From positions 41,138 to 105,137 of the forward strand of contig NZ_JAATUR010000010.1 of NCBI RefSeq assembly GCF_011881725.1: a stretch of 64,000 nucleotides of DNA, in the 5' to 3' direction. This document shows positions 17,459 to 28,026 of this stretch, one piece after another. Within the stretch, counting starts at the first letter, position 1. Each line of letters begins with the position of its first letter. The stretch comes from Escherichia coli (GTDB lineage: Bacteria > Pseudomonadota > Gammaproteobacteria > Enterobacterales > Enterobacteriaceae). Position numbers and translations under genes: made by a program. A model generated the notes under the pieces. The model was not told where the DNA came from. It made no database searches and was given only the letters and a program-made list of their open reading frames with translations.

Positions 17459-18370
17459 TTACTTATCTTTGTTGCACATCGGGAAGCCGAGGGCTTCACG
17501 GGAAGCGTAATATGCTTCTGCCACTGCTTTGGTCAGGGTGCGAATGCGCAAAATGTAGCGCTGACGCTCGGTAACGGAGATGGCTTTACGCGCATCCAGC
17601 AGGTTGAAGCTGTGGGCGGCTTTCAGAATACGCTCGTAGGCTGGCAGCGGCAGCGGATTTTCCAGCGCCAGCAGTTGCTGAGCTTCTTTCTCGTACTGCT
17701 CGAAGCAGGTGAACAGGAAGTCCACATCCGCGTATTCGAAGTTGTAAGTGGACTGCTCCACTTCGTTCTGATGGAACACGTCGCCGTAGGTGGTTTTACC
17801 CAGCGGGCCGTCGCTCCAGACCAGGTCGTAAACGCTGTCTACGCCCTGAATGTACATTGCCAGACGTTCCAGACCGTAGGTGATCTCACCGGTAACTGGT
17901 TTACACTCCAGACCACCAACCTGCTGGAAGTAAGTGAACTGTGTCACTTCCATGCCGTTCAGCCACACTTCCCAGCCAAGCCCCCAGGCACCCAGCGTCG
18001 GGTTTTCCCAGTTATCTTCTACGAAACGGATATCGTGGATGGTCGGGTCCATGCCCAGCTCTTTCAGGGAACCGAGGTACAGCTCCTGAATATTGTCCGG
18101 CGATGGCTTAATGACCACCTGGAACTGATAGTAGTGCTGTAAACGGTTGGGGTTTTCGCCGTAGCGACCATCGGTCGGGCGACGAGAAGGCTGGACATAA
18201 GCAGCCGCCATCGGTTCTGGCCCCAGCGCGCGCAGGCAGGTCATTGGGTGAGAGGTACCCGCGCCAACTTCCATGTCCAATGGTTGAACAATGGTGCAGC
18301 CCTGGCGAGCCCAGTAATCCTGTAAGGTCAGGATCAAGCCCTGGAAGGTCCTGGTATCAAACTTTTGCAT
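17459..18370 (-). CDS. glyQ: Glycyl-tRNA synthetase alpha subunit
   Basis: The 303-residue catalytic alpha chain of the glycyl-tRNA synthetase tetramer, a class II enzyme. Characteristic segments are [20 protein letters not shown] at the start, [39 protein letters not shown] (motif 2 region) and [20 protein letters not shown] (motif 3). It is the first gene of the glyQ-glyS operon, with glyS 9 bases downstream. An essential housekeeping gene with no anomalies seen. Confidence 0.99.
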
Positions 18371-18467
18371 ATTATTTCGTGCTGGATACGTGTGGATTTA
18401 AAGGAAGGGATCAGTATACCCGCTGGATGGAAGATATACAGTACGAAACGGGAAAAAGCAGGGCTTA

Positions 18468-18764
18468 ACGCATGGAAAGATGCAAAAAATGGCCATCTGC
18501 GTCAAAAGAACAGACAAACTGCTCTTTCCGGAAGGTATAACCGCGCATTTCGTAGCTTCCCTGGAACTGTTCAAATGCAGTGACGTCGATTTTTTGCTCG
18601 CCGGTGTTATAACGTTTTGCCGCCTGATCCTTGCACAACGCTTCCATATTCAATGAACGCAGCGGATCAACCTTTACCCGCTGTGCTTTCTGCTCAGGTG
18701 GTGGTGTCGAGCATCCCACTAATACCACAAGCGCCATTGCTGGAAAGAAAGAGTTCATCATCAT
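18468..18764 (-). CDS. ysaB: Small lipoprotein YsaB
   Basis: A 98-99-residue lipoprotein of unknown function. The signal peptide MMMNSFFPAMALVVL ends in lipobox VLVGC, and the mature part begins CSTPPPEQKAQ. The C-terminal half (MRGYTFRKEQFVCSFDADGH) contains a second Cys and several aromatics but no known motif. The stop is the complement of bases about 18465-18467. It lies upstream of glyQ on the same strand and divergent from wecH. Confidence 0.88.
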
Positions 18765-18937
18765 TAAATTACCGTCTTATTTGCAGGTGAGTCTTATTAT
18801 TAATATCGGTATAGTGGCTGAATCTTACGAATTTCCTCAAGCCTCTATAAGCTGTAGAGATAAAACTCGGATTATTCCAGTGCACCAGCCGAATGATTTA
18901 TCGGTCAGACCTTTTTTAACCAGCTACAGAGACACAG

Positions 18938-19933
18938 ATGCAGCCCAAAATTTATTGGATTGATAACCTGCGAGGGATAGCTTGTTTAATGGTGGTGATG
19001 ATTCATACCACGACCTGGTATGTGACCAACGCCCATAGCGTTAGCCCCGTAACCTGGGATATCGCGAATGTTCTTAACTCTGCCTCCCGTGTCAGCGTGC
19101 CACTATTTTTTATGATTTCTGGCTATCTCTTTTTTGGCGAACGTAGCGCCCAGCCGCGTCATTTCTTGCGTATCGGCTTATGCCTGCTGTTTTATAGTGT
19201 CATCGCATTGATCTACATTGCGCTTTTTACCTCTATTAATGTGGAGCTGGCGCTGAAAAACCTGCTACAAAAGCCGGTGTTTTATCACTTGTGGTTTTTC
19301 TTCGCGATTGCGGTGATTTATCTGGTTTCGCCGCTGGTTCAGGTGAAAAAAGTTAGCGGAAAAATGTTGCTGGTACTCATGGTGGTGATTGGCATCATCG
19401 CTAACCCAAACACTGTGCCACTGAAGATCGACGGCTTTGAATGGCTACCGATTAACTTATATATCAATGGCGATACTTTTTACTACATCCTGTATGGCAT
19501 GTTGGGCCGCGCCATTGGCATGATGGATACGCAACATAAACCACTGTCGTGGATGAGCGCCGCACTGTTTGTTGCAGGGGTATTTATTATCTCTCGCGGG
19601 ACATTATATGAATTACAGTGGCGCGGTAATTTTGCCGATACCTGGTATCTCTATTGCGGACCGATGGTTTTTATCTGCGCAATCGCGGTACTGACTCTGG
19701 TAAAAAATACTCTTGATACACACACTGTTCCCGGGCTTGGGCTGATATCACGCCATTCTTTAGGTATATACGGTTTCCACGCATTGATTATCCATGCGCT
19801 GCGTACCCAGGGGATTGAACTTAAAAACTGGCCAATAGTGGATATTATCTGGATCTTTTGCGCGACACTGGCAGCAAGTTTGTTACTTTCTGCGCTGGTA
19901 CAACGAATCGACAAAAACAGATTAGTGAGTTAA
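18938..19933 (+). CDS. wecH: Enterobacterial common antigen O-acetyltransferase WecH
   Basis: A 331-residue integral membrane acyltransferase (acyltransferase 3 family) that O-acetylates GlcNAc residues of enterobacterial common antigen. About ten hydrophobic helices are visible. The N-terminal signature [20 protein letters not shown] holds the conserved Arg and the catalytic-type His, and [16 protein letters not shown] is the second family block. It is monocistronic, followed by a hairpin shared with the convergent yiaA. Confidence 0.94.
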   Translation: MQPKIYWIDNLRGIACLMVVMIHTTTWYVTNAHSVSPVTWDIANVLNSASRVSVPLFFMISGYLFFGERSAQPRHFLRIGLCLLFYSVIALIYIALFTSINVELALKNLLQKPVFYHLWFFFAIAVIYLVSPLVQVKKVSGKMLLVLMVVIGIIANPNTVPLKIDGFEWLPINLYINGDTFYYILYGMLGRAIGMMDTQHKPLSWMSAALFVAGVFIISRGTLYELQWRGNFADTWYLYCGPMVFICAIAVLTLVKNTLDTHTVPGLGLISRHSLGIYGFHALIIHALRTQGIELKNWPIVDIIWIFCATLAASLLLSALVQRIDKNRLVS

Positions 19934-19935
19934 GT

Positions 19936-19967
19936 AAAAGCCCGGTCACATTGGATTGACCGGGCTT
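19936..19967 (-). terminator. Terminator between wecH and yiaA
   Basis: AAGCCCGGTCA pairs with TGACCGGGCTT around an eight-base loop. The U-tract (CTTTTAC) lies on the yiaA side of the minus strand, so it mainly ends yiaA, but it could also act on wecH. Confidence 0.8.
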
Positions 19968-19974
19968 ATGTGAA

Positions 19975-20412
19975 TTATTCGCTGTATTCTTCCTGGGTAA
20001 TTATTGTTTCTTTTGGTGAGTTTATTCCGGCATCACGAATATTCTTCTGCACCGCTACTGCGCCAAACAAACTTAAGAAGAAAGCCAGGCCATAAAAGCC
20101 TTTTTCGCTGAGTAATAATGTTGCATTCCACAGTCCTACCATCAGTAACGCAACAGAGATAATAAAGACAGTCAGGCAGGTCATATAATAAATGGAGGTG
20201 GTCGGAATACCTTCATACTTGTCCCGAACGGTTTTTTGATAAGATGCCGCAGAAAACAGTCCTAACACCAACACGGCAAAATAATACCCTTTTTCATTTA
20301 ACATCATCTCTGCATTCCACAGCCCTAACAGATAGGTCACGATGCCACCAATAAGAGCTATCCATGACACAATGCTAAATGCCGGAGAATAGGTTGATAT
20401 TTTGTTATCCAT
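19975..20412 (-). CDS. yiaA: Inner-membrane protein YiaA (YiaAB domain)
   Basis: A 145-residue membrane protein with four predicted helices arranged as two copies of the YiaAB two-helix repeat. Compare [20 protein letters not shown] with [20 protein letters not shown], about 70 residues apart. Function is unknown. It follows yiaB by about 35 bases on the same strand and probably shares its transcript. A GAAAGGAATT stretch precedes the ATG. Confidence 0.92.
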   Translation of the reverse strand: MDNKISTYSPAFSIVSWIALIGGIVTYLLGLWNAEMMLNEKGYYFAVLVLGLFSAASYQKTVRDKYEGIPTTSIYYMTCLTVFIISVALLMVGLWNATLLLSEKGFYGLAFFLSLFGAVAVQKNIRDAGINSPKETIITQEEYSE

Positions 20413-20447
20413 TACAGAATTCCTTTCATTTCTGGAGTATAAGCGAT

Positions 20448-20798
20448 TTATATTGCTGATGCCGCGCGAAACAAGCGCATTTGACCAAACAAGCAGACAA
20501 AAAAGGCGATGGGGTAGATCACCATTTCATAAACATTGATAGGTGCATTTAAAACACCGATAAACAACAGACCGATAGTGATTAACGCAACCAACTGGCA
20601 GACGTGAATAAAAAAATCATCCAGTTGCCCAAGTTTTTCTGCGCGAAGATATGCATAATTGCCAAAAGTTGCCGTCATTAAGACGCCAAGAAAATAGCCT
20701 TTGCCACTTAACAATGGGCAAGAGATCCATAGCCCAACCAGATAAACCAACGCCCCGACAACAAATAACAGTTTTGCCACAGTCTTTGAGGTTTTCAT
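20448..20798 (-). CDS. yiaB: Inner-membrane protein YiaB (YiaAB domain)
   Basis: A 116-residue membrane protein with four predicted helices and a repeat like that of YiaA ([20 protein letters not shown]). Function is unknown. The start at 20798 follows GGAGAT at a good distance and gives [12 protein letters not shown]; in-frame ATGs upstream would add up to 14 residues. It pairs with yiaA downstream and may interact with it. Confidence 0.88.
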   Translation of the reverse strand: MKTSKTVAKLLFVVGALVYLVGLWISCPLLSGKGYFLGVLMTATFGNYAYLRAEKLGQLDDFFIHVCQLVALITIGLLFIGVLNAPINVYEMVIYPIAFFVCLFGQMRLFRAASAI

Positions 20799-20963
20799 AA
20801 CGATCTCCATATCTACCAACGATACATTACGAGTAACCAACGAAAGACAAAACTGAAAAATGCCATTAACAAATGATTTTCAGAATAAATTCATATTAAA
20901 TATTAATAAATTAAATATATATATAGATGGGAATTATTCCTGCCCGGTCAGGCAGGAATACGT

Positions 20964-22418
20964 TTACGCCATTAGTGGCTGAAGTTGCTGATAGAGACGA
21001 CGGAACATTTCACGTTGTGGCTGATAAGCAGCATAACGTTGCGCATCCGGCAGATGCGACTGTTCTAACGGCAGTTGCGGCAACAATTCAACAAGCGATT
21101 TCTCTGGATTCGCCGCAATCTGTGCCAGCCTTGCAGCGCCCAGTGCTGGCCCCACATCCCCTCCCGTTCGGTAATCGAGCTGCTGGCCGCTGATATCCGC
21201 CAGCATCTGACGCCAGTATTCACTACGCGCCCCGCCACCAATCAGCGTAATACTTTGCGGTTTAATGCCGCAGGCATGCACTACATCCATACCATCTGCC
21301 AGCGCATAACCCACGCCTTCCAACACTGCTCGCGCCAATTCATTGCGACCATGCTGGTGAGTCAAACCAAAGAAAACACCTTTCGCCTGGGGGTTATTGT
21401 GTGGCGTACGCTCGCCGGAAAGATAAGGTAGAAACCATACTGGCTCGGTACTTTCATCAGCCTGTTGTGCAGCCGCGATTAAAGCAGGGACATCGTGCAC
21501 ACCGGTTAATTTCGCGGCCCAGTCCAGACACGACGCCGCACTCAGCATCACAGACATTAAATGCCAACGCTGCGGTAGTGCATGGCAAAAGCTGTGTACG
21601 GCGCTTTCTGGCTTGCTTAAGAACCCTTCGCTCACCGCAAAATAGACTCCCGAAGTCCCCAGCGATAACATTGCCTGGTTAGCATCAGCCATACCCACAC
21701 CAACCGCGCCAGCCGCATTATCGCCACCGCCTGCAACAACGGGCACCGCGGCCATTCCCCACGCTTTCGCAACTTCAGGTAACAAAACGCCGGTAATTTC
21801 GCTGCCTTCGTACAATGCAGGCATCTGGTCACGAGATAAGTGGCAAGCCTGCAGCATGACATCACTCCAGTCACGCTTTGCGACATCCAGCCACATGGTA
21901 CCTGCCGCATCAGACATATCGCAGGCAAACTCTCCGGTCATACGCAGACGCAAATAATCTTTTGGCAATAAAACTTTATCTACCTGACGGAATATCTCCG
22001 GCTCATGGCGATGCACCCACAGCAGCTTAGGCGCAGTAAACCCGGGCATCATCAGGTTGCCAGTAATCGTCCGCGATTGCGGAACTCGCGCTTCCAGCAG
22101 AGCGCACTCTTGTGCACAGCGCCCGTCGTTCCACAAAATGGCTGGACGTAATACCCGCTGTTGAGCATCAAGTAACGTTGCTCCGTGCATCTGCCCGGCA
22201 ATACCTAATGCTTTAACATCTTGTAGAGAATGCTGATCACCCAGAGCCTTTATTGCGCGATCAGTTGCCTGCCACCACTGTTCCGGATCTTGTTCCGACC
22301 AGAGTGGATGCGGGCGTGAAACGGTCAATTTTTCCGTTTGCCAGGCAACCACCTCACCTTGCTCGTTGAGTAAAATAACTTTTACGCCCGAGGTGCCAAG
22401 ATCTATCCCGATATACAT
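20964..22418 (-). CDS. xylB: D-xylulose kinase XylB
   Basis: A 484-residue FGGY-family kinase that phosphorylates D-xylulose to D-xylulose 5-phosphate, feeding the pentose phosphate pathway. The N-terminal phosphate-binding motif MYIGIDLGTSGVKVILL is intact, as are the substrate region GQMHGATLLD and the C-terminal FGGY signature region ITLIGGGARSEYWRQMLADI. It lies about 70 bases downstream of xylA and is co-transcribed from the xylA promoter, activated by XylR and CRP. Confidence 0.98.
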   Translation of the reverse strand: MYIGIDLGTSGVKVILLNEQGEVVAWQTEKLTVSRPHPLWSEQDPEQWWQATDRAIKALGDQHSLQDVKALGIAGQMHGATLLDAQQRVLRPAILWNDGRCAQECALLEARVPQSRTITGNLMMPGFTAPKLLWVHRHEPEIFRQVDKVLLPKDYLRLRMTGEFACDMSDAAGTMWLDVAKRDWSDVMLQACHLSRDQMPALYEGSEITGVLLPEVAKAWGMAAVPVVAGGGDNAAGAVGVGMADANQAMLSLGTSGVYFAVSEGFLSKPESAVHSFCHALPQRWHLMSVMLSAASCLDWAAKLTGVHDVPALIAAAQQADESTEPVWFLPYLSGERTPHNNPQAKGVFFGLTHQHGRNELARAVLEGVGYALADGMDVVHACGIKPQSITLIGGGARSEYWRQMLADISGQQLDYRTGGDVGPALGAARLAQIAANPEKSLVELLPQLPLEQSHLPDAQRYAAYQPQREMFRRLYQQLQPLMA

Positions 22419-22489
22419 ATCGATCGTTCCTTAAAAAAATGCCCGGTATCGCTACCGATAACCGGGCCAACGGACTGTACAGTTAGCCG

Positions 22490-23812
22490 TTATTTGTCGA
22501 ACAGATAATGGTTTACCAGATTTTCCAGCTGCTCCTGGCGACCACTCTGATGCACCGGCGCCAGATTATGTTCCTGAGCATATTTTGCTAAATCCGCCAA
22601 TGACATTTGGCCTTTCAGTATTTGCTGGCCCAGTTCGCTATTCCAGCCGGAATAACGCTGCGCGACGCGTTTATCCAGCTCGCCATCTTCAATCATGCGC
22701 GCTGCAATTTTCAGCGCCAGCGCCATCGTATCCATCGCGCCGATATGACCGTAAAACAGATCATATTTATCCGTGCTTTGGCGACGTACTTTGGCATCAA
22801 AATTCAGACCGCCAGTGGTGAAACCGCCCGCTTTGAGAATTTCATACATCACCAGCGCGTTTTCTTCCACGCTATTCGGGAACTGGTCAGTATCCCAGCC
22901 CAGTTGCGCATCGCCACGGTTGGCGTCGACAGAACCGAACAGGCCAAGCGCAATGGCGGTGGCAATTTCATGATGGAAAGAGTGACCTGCCAGCGTCGCG
23001 TGGTTAGCTTCAATGTTCAGTTTAATCTCTTTTTCCAGGCCAAACTGTTTCAGGAAGCCGTAGACCGTTGCGGCGTCGTAATCATATTGATGTTTGGTCG
23101 GCTCTTGCGGTTTCGGTTCTATAAGCAACGTGCCCTGGAAACCGATTTTATGTTTATGCTCCACGACCATCTGCATAAAGCGACCCAGCTGTTCACGCTC
23201 CTGACGCAAGTCAGTATTCAGTAGAGTTTCATAACCTTCTCGACCGCCCCACAATACATAGTTTTCCCCCCCCAGTTTATGGGTTGCTTCCATCGCCGTA
23301 ACGACTTGTGTTGCTGCCCAGCTGAAAACTTCCGGGTCTGGATTCGTCGCTGCGCCTGCGCCATAACGTGGGTTGGTAAAGCAGTTAGCGGTTCCCCACA
23401 GCAGTTTCACACCGCTCTCTTCTTGTTTACCTGCCAGCACATCGACCATTTGCGCAAAGTTATTGATGTACTCTTTTAACGATGCGCCTTCCGGAGAAAC
23501 GTCCACATCATGGAAGCAATAAAAAGGCACATGTAATTTGTGGAAAAACTCAAATGCGACATCAGCTTTACGCTTCGCCAATGCCAGCGCCTCGCCAGGT
23601 TGCTGCCACGGACGGTTAAACGCCCCTACGCCAAACATATCCGCCCCGTTCCAACAGAAGGTGTGCCAGTAGCAAGCGGCAAAACGCAAATGGTCTTCCA
23701 TACGCTTACCCAACACCAGTTCGTCGGGGTTGTAGTGACGAAATGCTAACGGGTTAGTGGATTTCGGGCCTTCATAACGAACACGATCGAGCTGGTCAAA
23801 ATAGGCTTGCAT
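22490..23812 (-). CDS. xylA: D-xylose isomerase XylA
   Basis: The 440-residue metal-dependent TIM-barrel enzyme converting D-xylose to D-xylulose in the cytoplasm. Signature segments are FCFHD-type catalytic His region ([12 protein letters not shown]), [31 protein letters not shown] and [18 protein letters not shown], which carry the metal ligands. The start at 23812 has GGAG 6 bases upstream; an ATG four codons earlier is less likely. It is the first gene of xylAB and divergent from xylFGH. Confidence 0.98.
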   Translation of the reverse strand: MQAYFDQLDRVRYEGPKSTNPLAFRHYNPDELVLGKRMEDHLRFAACYWHTFCWNGADMFGVGAFNRPWQQPGEALALAKRKADVAFEFFHKLHVPFYCFHDVDVSPEGASLKEYINNFAQMVDVLAGKQEESGVKLLWGTANCFTNPRYGAGAATNPDPEVFSWAATQVVTAMEATHKLGGENYVLWGGREGYETLLNTDLRQEREQLGRFMQMVVEHKHKIGFQGTLLIEPKPQEPTKHQYDYDAATVYGFLKQFGLEKEIKLNIEANHATLAGHSFHHEIATAIALGLFGSVDANRGDAQLGWDTDQFPNSVEENALVMYEILKAGGFTTGGLNFDAKVRRQSTDKYDLFYGHIGAMDTMALALKIAARMIEDGELDKRVAQRYSGWNSELGQQILKGQMSLADLAKYAQEHNLAPVHQSGRQEQLENLVNHYLFDK

Positions 23813-24178
23813 AATGAACTCCATAATCAGGTAATGCCGCGGGTAATGGATGATGTCGTAATATTGGGCACTCCCTTTCAGTTGCTCAATTATGTTATTT
23901 CACACTGCTATTGAGATAATTCACAAGTGTGCGCTCGCTCGCAAAATATAATGAATCGATGAAATTGGGTAATTACTCGAAGAGAAAAATGCAACAAATT
24001 CGATTAACCAACAAAAATAAGATCTCTGTCATAAATCAGAAAATAAACGAAAAATCATAATCAAAAGATAAAAATCTGTAATTGTTTTCCCCTGTTGAGT
24101 TGCTAAAAATTGATTACGTTTATCGCGGTGATTGTTACTTATTACAGCTGTCCTCTAACTACAGAAGGCCCCTACACC
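23813..24178. promoter_or_regulatory. Divergent xylA/xylF control region with CRP site
   Basis: This 366-base AT-rich region separates xylAB from xylFGH. A CRP-like site reads TGTGAATTATCTCAATA on the minus strand (23925-23909), between the two expected promoters. The A-rich tracts on the xylF side (around GAAGAGAAAAATGCAACAAA, 23977-23998) are where XylR half-sites are described in K-12. I could not fix the XylR boxes or -10/-35 hexamers exactly. Confidence 0.7.
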
Positions 24179-25171
24179 ATGAAAATAAAGAACATTCTAC
24201 TCACTCTTTGTACCTCACTCCTGCTTACCAACGTTGCGGCACACGCCAAAGAAGTCAAAATAGGAATGGCGATTGATGATCTCCGTCTTGAACGCTGGCA
24301 AAAAGATAGAGATATTTTTGTAAAAAAAGCCGAATCACTTGGTGCAAAAGTATTTGTACAGTCTGCAAATGGCAACGAAGAAACTCAAATGTCGCAGATT
24401 GAAAACATGATTAATCGGGGTGTCGATGTTCTTGTCATTATTCCGTATAACGGTCAGGTATTAAGTAATGTTGTAAAAGAGGCGAAGCAAGAAGGTATTA
24501 AAGTATTAGCTTACGACCGCATGATTAACGATGCAGATATCGATTTTTATATTTCATTTGACAACGAAAAAGTCGGCGAATTGCAAGCAAAAGCCCTGGT
24601 AGACATTGTCCCGCAAGGCAACTATTTCCTGATGGGCGGCTCTCCGGTAGATAACAACGCCAAACTGTTCCGCGCCGGGCAAATGAAAGTGTTAAAACCT
24701 TACGTTGATTCCGGAAAAATTAAAGTCGTTGGCGACCAATGGGTTGATGGCTGGTTACCGGAAAACGCGCTGAAAATTATGGAAAATGCGCTGACCGCCA
24801 ACAATAACAAAATTGATGCGGTCGTAGCCTCAAACGATGCCACCGCAGGCGGGGCGATTCAGGCATTAAGCGCGCAAGGTTTGTCAGGGAAAGTGGCTAT
24901 TTCCGGTCAGGATGCGGATCTCGCTGGTATAAAACGTATTGCCGCCGGTACGCAAACCATGACGGTGTATAAACCCATTACTTTGTTGGCAAATACTGCC
25001 GCAGAAATTGCCGTTGAATTAGGTAATGGCCAGGAACCGAAAGCCGATGCCACACTGAATAATGGCCTGAAAGATGTACCATCCCGTCTGCTGACACCGA
25101 TTGATGTGAATAAAAACAACATTAAAGACACGGTTGTTAAAGACGGATTCCACAAAGAGAGCGAGCTGTAA
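24179..25171 (+). CDS. xylF: D-xylose periplasmic binding protein XylF
   Basis: The 330-residue periplasmic ligand-binding component of the high-affinity xylose ABC transporter. A signal peptide MKIKNILLTLCTSLLLTNVA is cleaved after AHA, and the mature protein starts KEVKIGMAIDDLRLERW, which begins the periplasmic-binding-protein type 1 fold with Trp and Arg residues that contact sugar. The start gives the normal length; the reading frame extends 23 codons further upstream without an appropriate start. First gene of xylFGH. Confidence 0.97.
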   Translation: MKIKNILLTLCTSLLLTNVAAHAKEVKIGMAIDDLRLERWQKDRDIFVKKAESLGAKVFVQSANGNEETQMSQIENMINRGVDVLVIIPYNGQVLSNVVKEAKQEGIKVLAYDRMINDADIDFYISFDNEKVGELQAKALVDIVPQGNYFLMGGSPVDNNAKLFRAGQMKVLKPYVDSGKIKVVGDQWVDGWLPENALKIMENALTANNNKIDAVVASNDATAGGAIQALSAQGLSGKVAISGQDADLAGIKRIAAGTQTMTVYKPITLLANTAAEIAVELGNGQEPKADATLNNGLKDVPSRLLTPIDVNKNNIKDTVVKDGFHKESEL

Positions 25172-25248
25172 GCGTTACGCCCCAGCGTTGAGCAGGGGCG
25201 TGATTTCTCTCCATGCCGGGTGAATTGATTGGCTTAGGTGGAGTCGTT

Positions 25249-26790
25249 ATGTCTTATCTACTTGAAATGAAGAACATTACCAAATCCTTCGGCAACGTGA
25301 AGGCGATTGATAACGTTAGCCTGCGGCTGAATGCAGGCGAAATCGTCTCACTCTGTGGTGAAAATGGGTCTGGTAAATCAACGCTGATGAAAGTGCTGTG
25401 CGGAATTTATCCTCATGGTTCCTACGAAGGTGAAATTACTTTTGCGGGTGAAGTGATTCAGGCGAGCCATATTCGCGATACTGAACGGAAAGGTATCGCC
25501 ATCATTCACCAGGAATTAGCCCTGGTGAAAGAATTGACCGTACTGGAAAATATTTTTCTCGGTAATGAAATAACTCGCAATGGCATTATGGATTATGACC
25601 TGATGACGCTACGCTGTCAGAAGTTGTTAGCGCAGGTGAGCTTGTCCATATCACCAAATACCCGCGTTGGCGATTTAGGACTTGGGCAACAACAACTGGT
25701 TGAAATTGCCAAGGCGCTAAATAAACAAGTCCGCTTGTTAATTCTCGATGAACCGACAGCCTCATTAACTGAGCAGGAAACCTCTGTTTTACTGAATATT
25801 ATTCGCGATCTGCAGCAGCACGGCATCGCCTGTATCTACATTTCGCACAAACTCAACGAAGTCAAAGCGATTTCCAACACAATTTGTGTTATTCGCGATG
25901 GTCAGCACATTGGCACGCGTGATGCTATCGGAATGAGTGAAGACGATATTATCACCATGATGGTCGGGCGAGAATTAACAGCGCTTTACCCTAATGAACC
26001 ACATACCACCGGAGAAGAAATATTACGTATTGAGAACCTGACGGCATGGCATCCAGTTAATCGTCATATTAAACGGGTTAACGATGTCTCATTTTCCCTG
26101 AAACGTGGAGAGATTCTGGGGATTGCCGGACTCGTTGGCGCTGGACGTACCGAAACTATTCAATGCCTTTTTGGCGTTTGGCCCGGGCAGTGGGAAGGGA
26201 AAATCTATATTGATGGCAAACAAGTAGATATTCGTAATTGTCAGCAAGCCATCGCCCAGGGTATTGCGATGGTGCCAGAAGACAGAAAGCGCGATGGCAT
26301 CGTTCCGGTCATGGCGGTTGGTAAAAATATTACCCTCGCCGCACTCAGTAAATTTACCGGGGGTATTAGTCAGCTTGATGACGCCGCAGAGCAAAAATGT
26401 ATTCTGGAATCAATCCAGCAACTCAAAGTGAAAACGTCGTCTCCGGAACTCGCTATTGGGCGTTTAAGCGGCGGCAATCAACAAAAAGCGATCCTGGCGC
26501 GCTGTCTGTTACTCAACCCGCGCATTCTTATTCTTGATGAACCTACCAGGGGTATCGATATTGGCGCGAAATACGAGATCTACAAATTAATTAACCAACT
26601 CGTCCAGCAGGGTATCGCCGTTATTGTCATCTCTTCTGAATTACCTGAAGTGCTTGGTCTTAGCGATCGCGTACTGGTGATGCATGAAGGAAAACTAAAA
26701 GCCAACCTGATAAATCATAACCTGACTCAGGAGCAGGTGATGGAAGCCGCATTGAGGAGCGAACATCATGTCGAAAAGCAATCCGTCTGA
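25249..26790 (+). CDS. xylG: D-xylose ABC transporter ATP-binding protein XylG
   Basis: A 513-residue sugar-type ABC ATPase with two nucleotide-binding domains. Domain 1 has Walker [10 protein letters not shown], signature LGLGQQQL and Walker [11 protein letters not shown]. Domain 2 has a degenerate Walker A region (GLVGAGRTE), signature LSGGNQQK and Walker [11 protein letters not shown]. The start at 25249 follows GGTGGAG at 5 bases. It ends inside xylH with a 23-base overlap, so the two are translationally coupled. Confidence 0.97.
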   Translation: MSYLLEMKNITKSFGNVKAIDNVSLRLNAGEIVSLCGENGSGKSTLMKVLCGIYPHGSYEGEITFAGEVIQASHIRDTERKGIAIIHQELALVKELTVLENIFLGNEITRNGIMDYDLMTLRCQKLLAQVSLSISPNTRVGDLGLGQQQLVEIAKALNKQVRLLILDEPTASLTEQETSVLLNIIRDLQQHGIACIYISHKLNEVKAISNTICVIRDGQHIGTRDAIGMSEDDIITMMVGRELTALYPNEPHTTGEEILRIENLTAWHPVNRHIKRVNDVSFSLKRGEILGIAGLVGAGRTETIQCLFGVWPGQWEGKIYIDGKQVDIRNCQQAIAQGIAMVPEDRKRDGIVPVMAVGKNITLAALSKFTGGISQLDDAAEQKCILESIQQLKVKTSSPELAIGRLSGGNQQKAILARCLLLNPRILILDEPTRGIDIGAKYEIYKLINQLVQQGIAVIVISSELPEVLGLSDRVLVMHEGKLKANLINHNLTQEQVMEAALRSEHHVEKQSV

Positions 26791-27949
26791 AGTGAAATTA
26801 GCCGTACCGACATCCGGTGGCTTCTCTGTGCTGAAATCACTGAATTTACAAGTCTTCGTGATGATTGCAGCAATCATCGCCATCATGCTGTTCTTTACAT
26901 GGACTACTGATGGCGCCTATTTAAGCGCCCGTAACGTCTCCAACTTGCTGCGCCAGACCGCGATTACCGGCATCCTCGCGGTAGGAATGGTGTTCGTCAT
27001 AATTTCTGCTGAAATCGACCTCTCCGTCGGCTCAATGATGGGGCTGTTAGGTGGTGTAGCCGCTATCTGTGACGTCTGGTTAGGCTGGCCACTACCACTC
27101 ACCATTATTGTGACACTGGTTCTGGGCCTGCTTCTCGGCGCATGGAATGGGTGGTGGGTCGCGTACCGCAAAGTGCCTTCATTTATTGTCACCCTTGCAG
27201 GCATGTTGGCATTTCGCGGCATCCTCATTGGCATCACCAACGGTACAACGGTTTCCCCCACCAGCGCCGCGATGTCACAAATTGGACAGAGCTATCTCCC
27301 CGCCAGCACCGGTTTCATCATTGGCGCGCTTGGCTTAATGGCTTTTGTCGGCTGGCAATGGCGTGGAAGAATGCGCCGACAGGCTTTGGGTTTACAGTCT
27401 CCGGCATCTACAGCGGTAGTCGGTCGCCAGGCCTTAACCGCTATCATCGTATTAGGCGCAATCTGGCTGCTGAATGATTACCGTGGCGTTCCCACTCCTG
27501 TTCTGCTGCTGACGTTGCTGTTACTCGGCGGCATGTTTATGGCAACGCGGACGGCATTTGGGCGGCGCATTTACGCCATCGGCGGCAATCTGGAAGCGGC
27601 ACGCCTCTCCGGTATTAATGTCGAACGCACCAAACTTGCTGTCTTCGCTATCAACGGGTTAATGGTCGCCATCGCCGGGTTAATTCTTAGTTCGCGGCTT
27701 GGTGCGGGTTCACCATCTGCGGGAAATATCGCCGAACTGGACGCAATTGCAGCGTGCGTGATCGGCGGCACCAGTCTGGCTGGCGGCGTAGGGAGTGTTG
27801 CAGGTGCTGTGATGGGGGCATTCATCATGGCCTCGCTGGATAACGGCATGAGTATGATGGATGTACCAACCTTCTGGCAGTATATCGTCAAAGGTGCGAT
27901 TCTGTTGCTGGCAGTATGGATGGACTCCGCAACCAAACGCCGTTCCTGA
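26768..27949 (+). CDS. xylH: D-xylose ABC transporter permease XylH
   Basis: The 393-residue inner-membrane permease of the xylose transporter, with about ten helices of the ribose/xylose/arabinose permease type. The family motif region [15 protein letters not shown] is present near residue 80, and the coupling-loop region [20 protein letters not shown] near 280. A GAGGAG ribosome site lies inside the end of xylG. It is followed by a strong terminator. Confidence 0.97.
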   Translation: MSKSNPSEVKLAVPTSGGFSVLKSLNLQVFVMIAAIIAIMLFFTWTTDGAYLSARNVSNLLRQTAITGILAVGMVFVIISAEIDLSVGSMMGLLGGVAAICDVWLGWPLPLTIIVTLVLGLLLGAWNGWWVAYRKVPSFIVTLAGMLAFRGILIGITNGTTVSPTSAAMSQIGQSYLPASTGFIIGALGLMAFVGWQWRGRMRRQALGLQSPASTAVVGRQALTAIIVLGAIWLLNDYRGVPTPVLLLTLLLLGGMFMATRTAFGRRIYAIGGNLEAARLSGINVERTKLAVFAINGLMVAIAGLILSSRLGAGSPSAGNIAELDAIAACVIGGTSLAGGVGSVAGAVMGAFIMASLDNGMSMMDVPTFWQYIVKGAILLLAVWMDSATKRRS

Positions 27950-27965
27950 TTTTGATAAAAATTTT

Positions 27966-28002
27966 CTCAAAACCGGTAACGTGTTGCCGGTTTTGAGTTT
28001 TT
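27966..28002 (+). terminator. xylFGH terminator
   Basis: CTCAAAACCGG (27966-27976) pairs perfectly with CCGGTTTTGAG (27987-27997), followed by TTTTTG. It lies between xylH and xylR and implies that xylR has its own weak promoter as well as any read-through. Confidence 0.9.
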
Positions 28003-28026
28003 GCATGATTCAGCAGGAAAAGAACC

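Noticed and set aside
16883..18142. 419-codon open frame on the plus strand
   Set aside because: It lies wholly antisense to glyS and glyQ, is rich in His, Gln and Phe as expected for reverse-complement coding sequence, and has no family resemblance. The glyQS products are certain.
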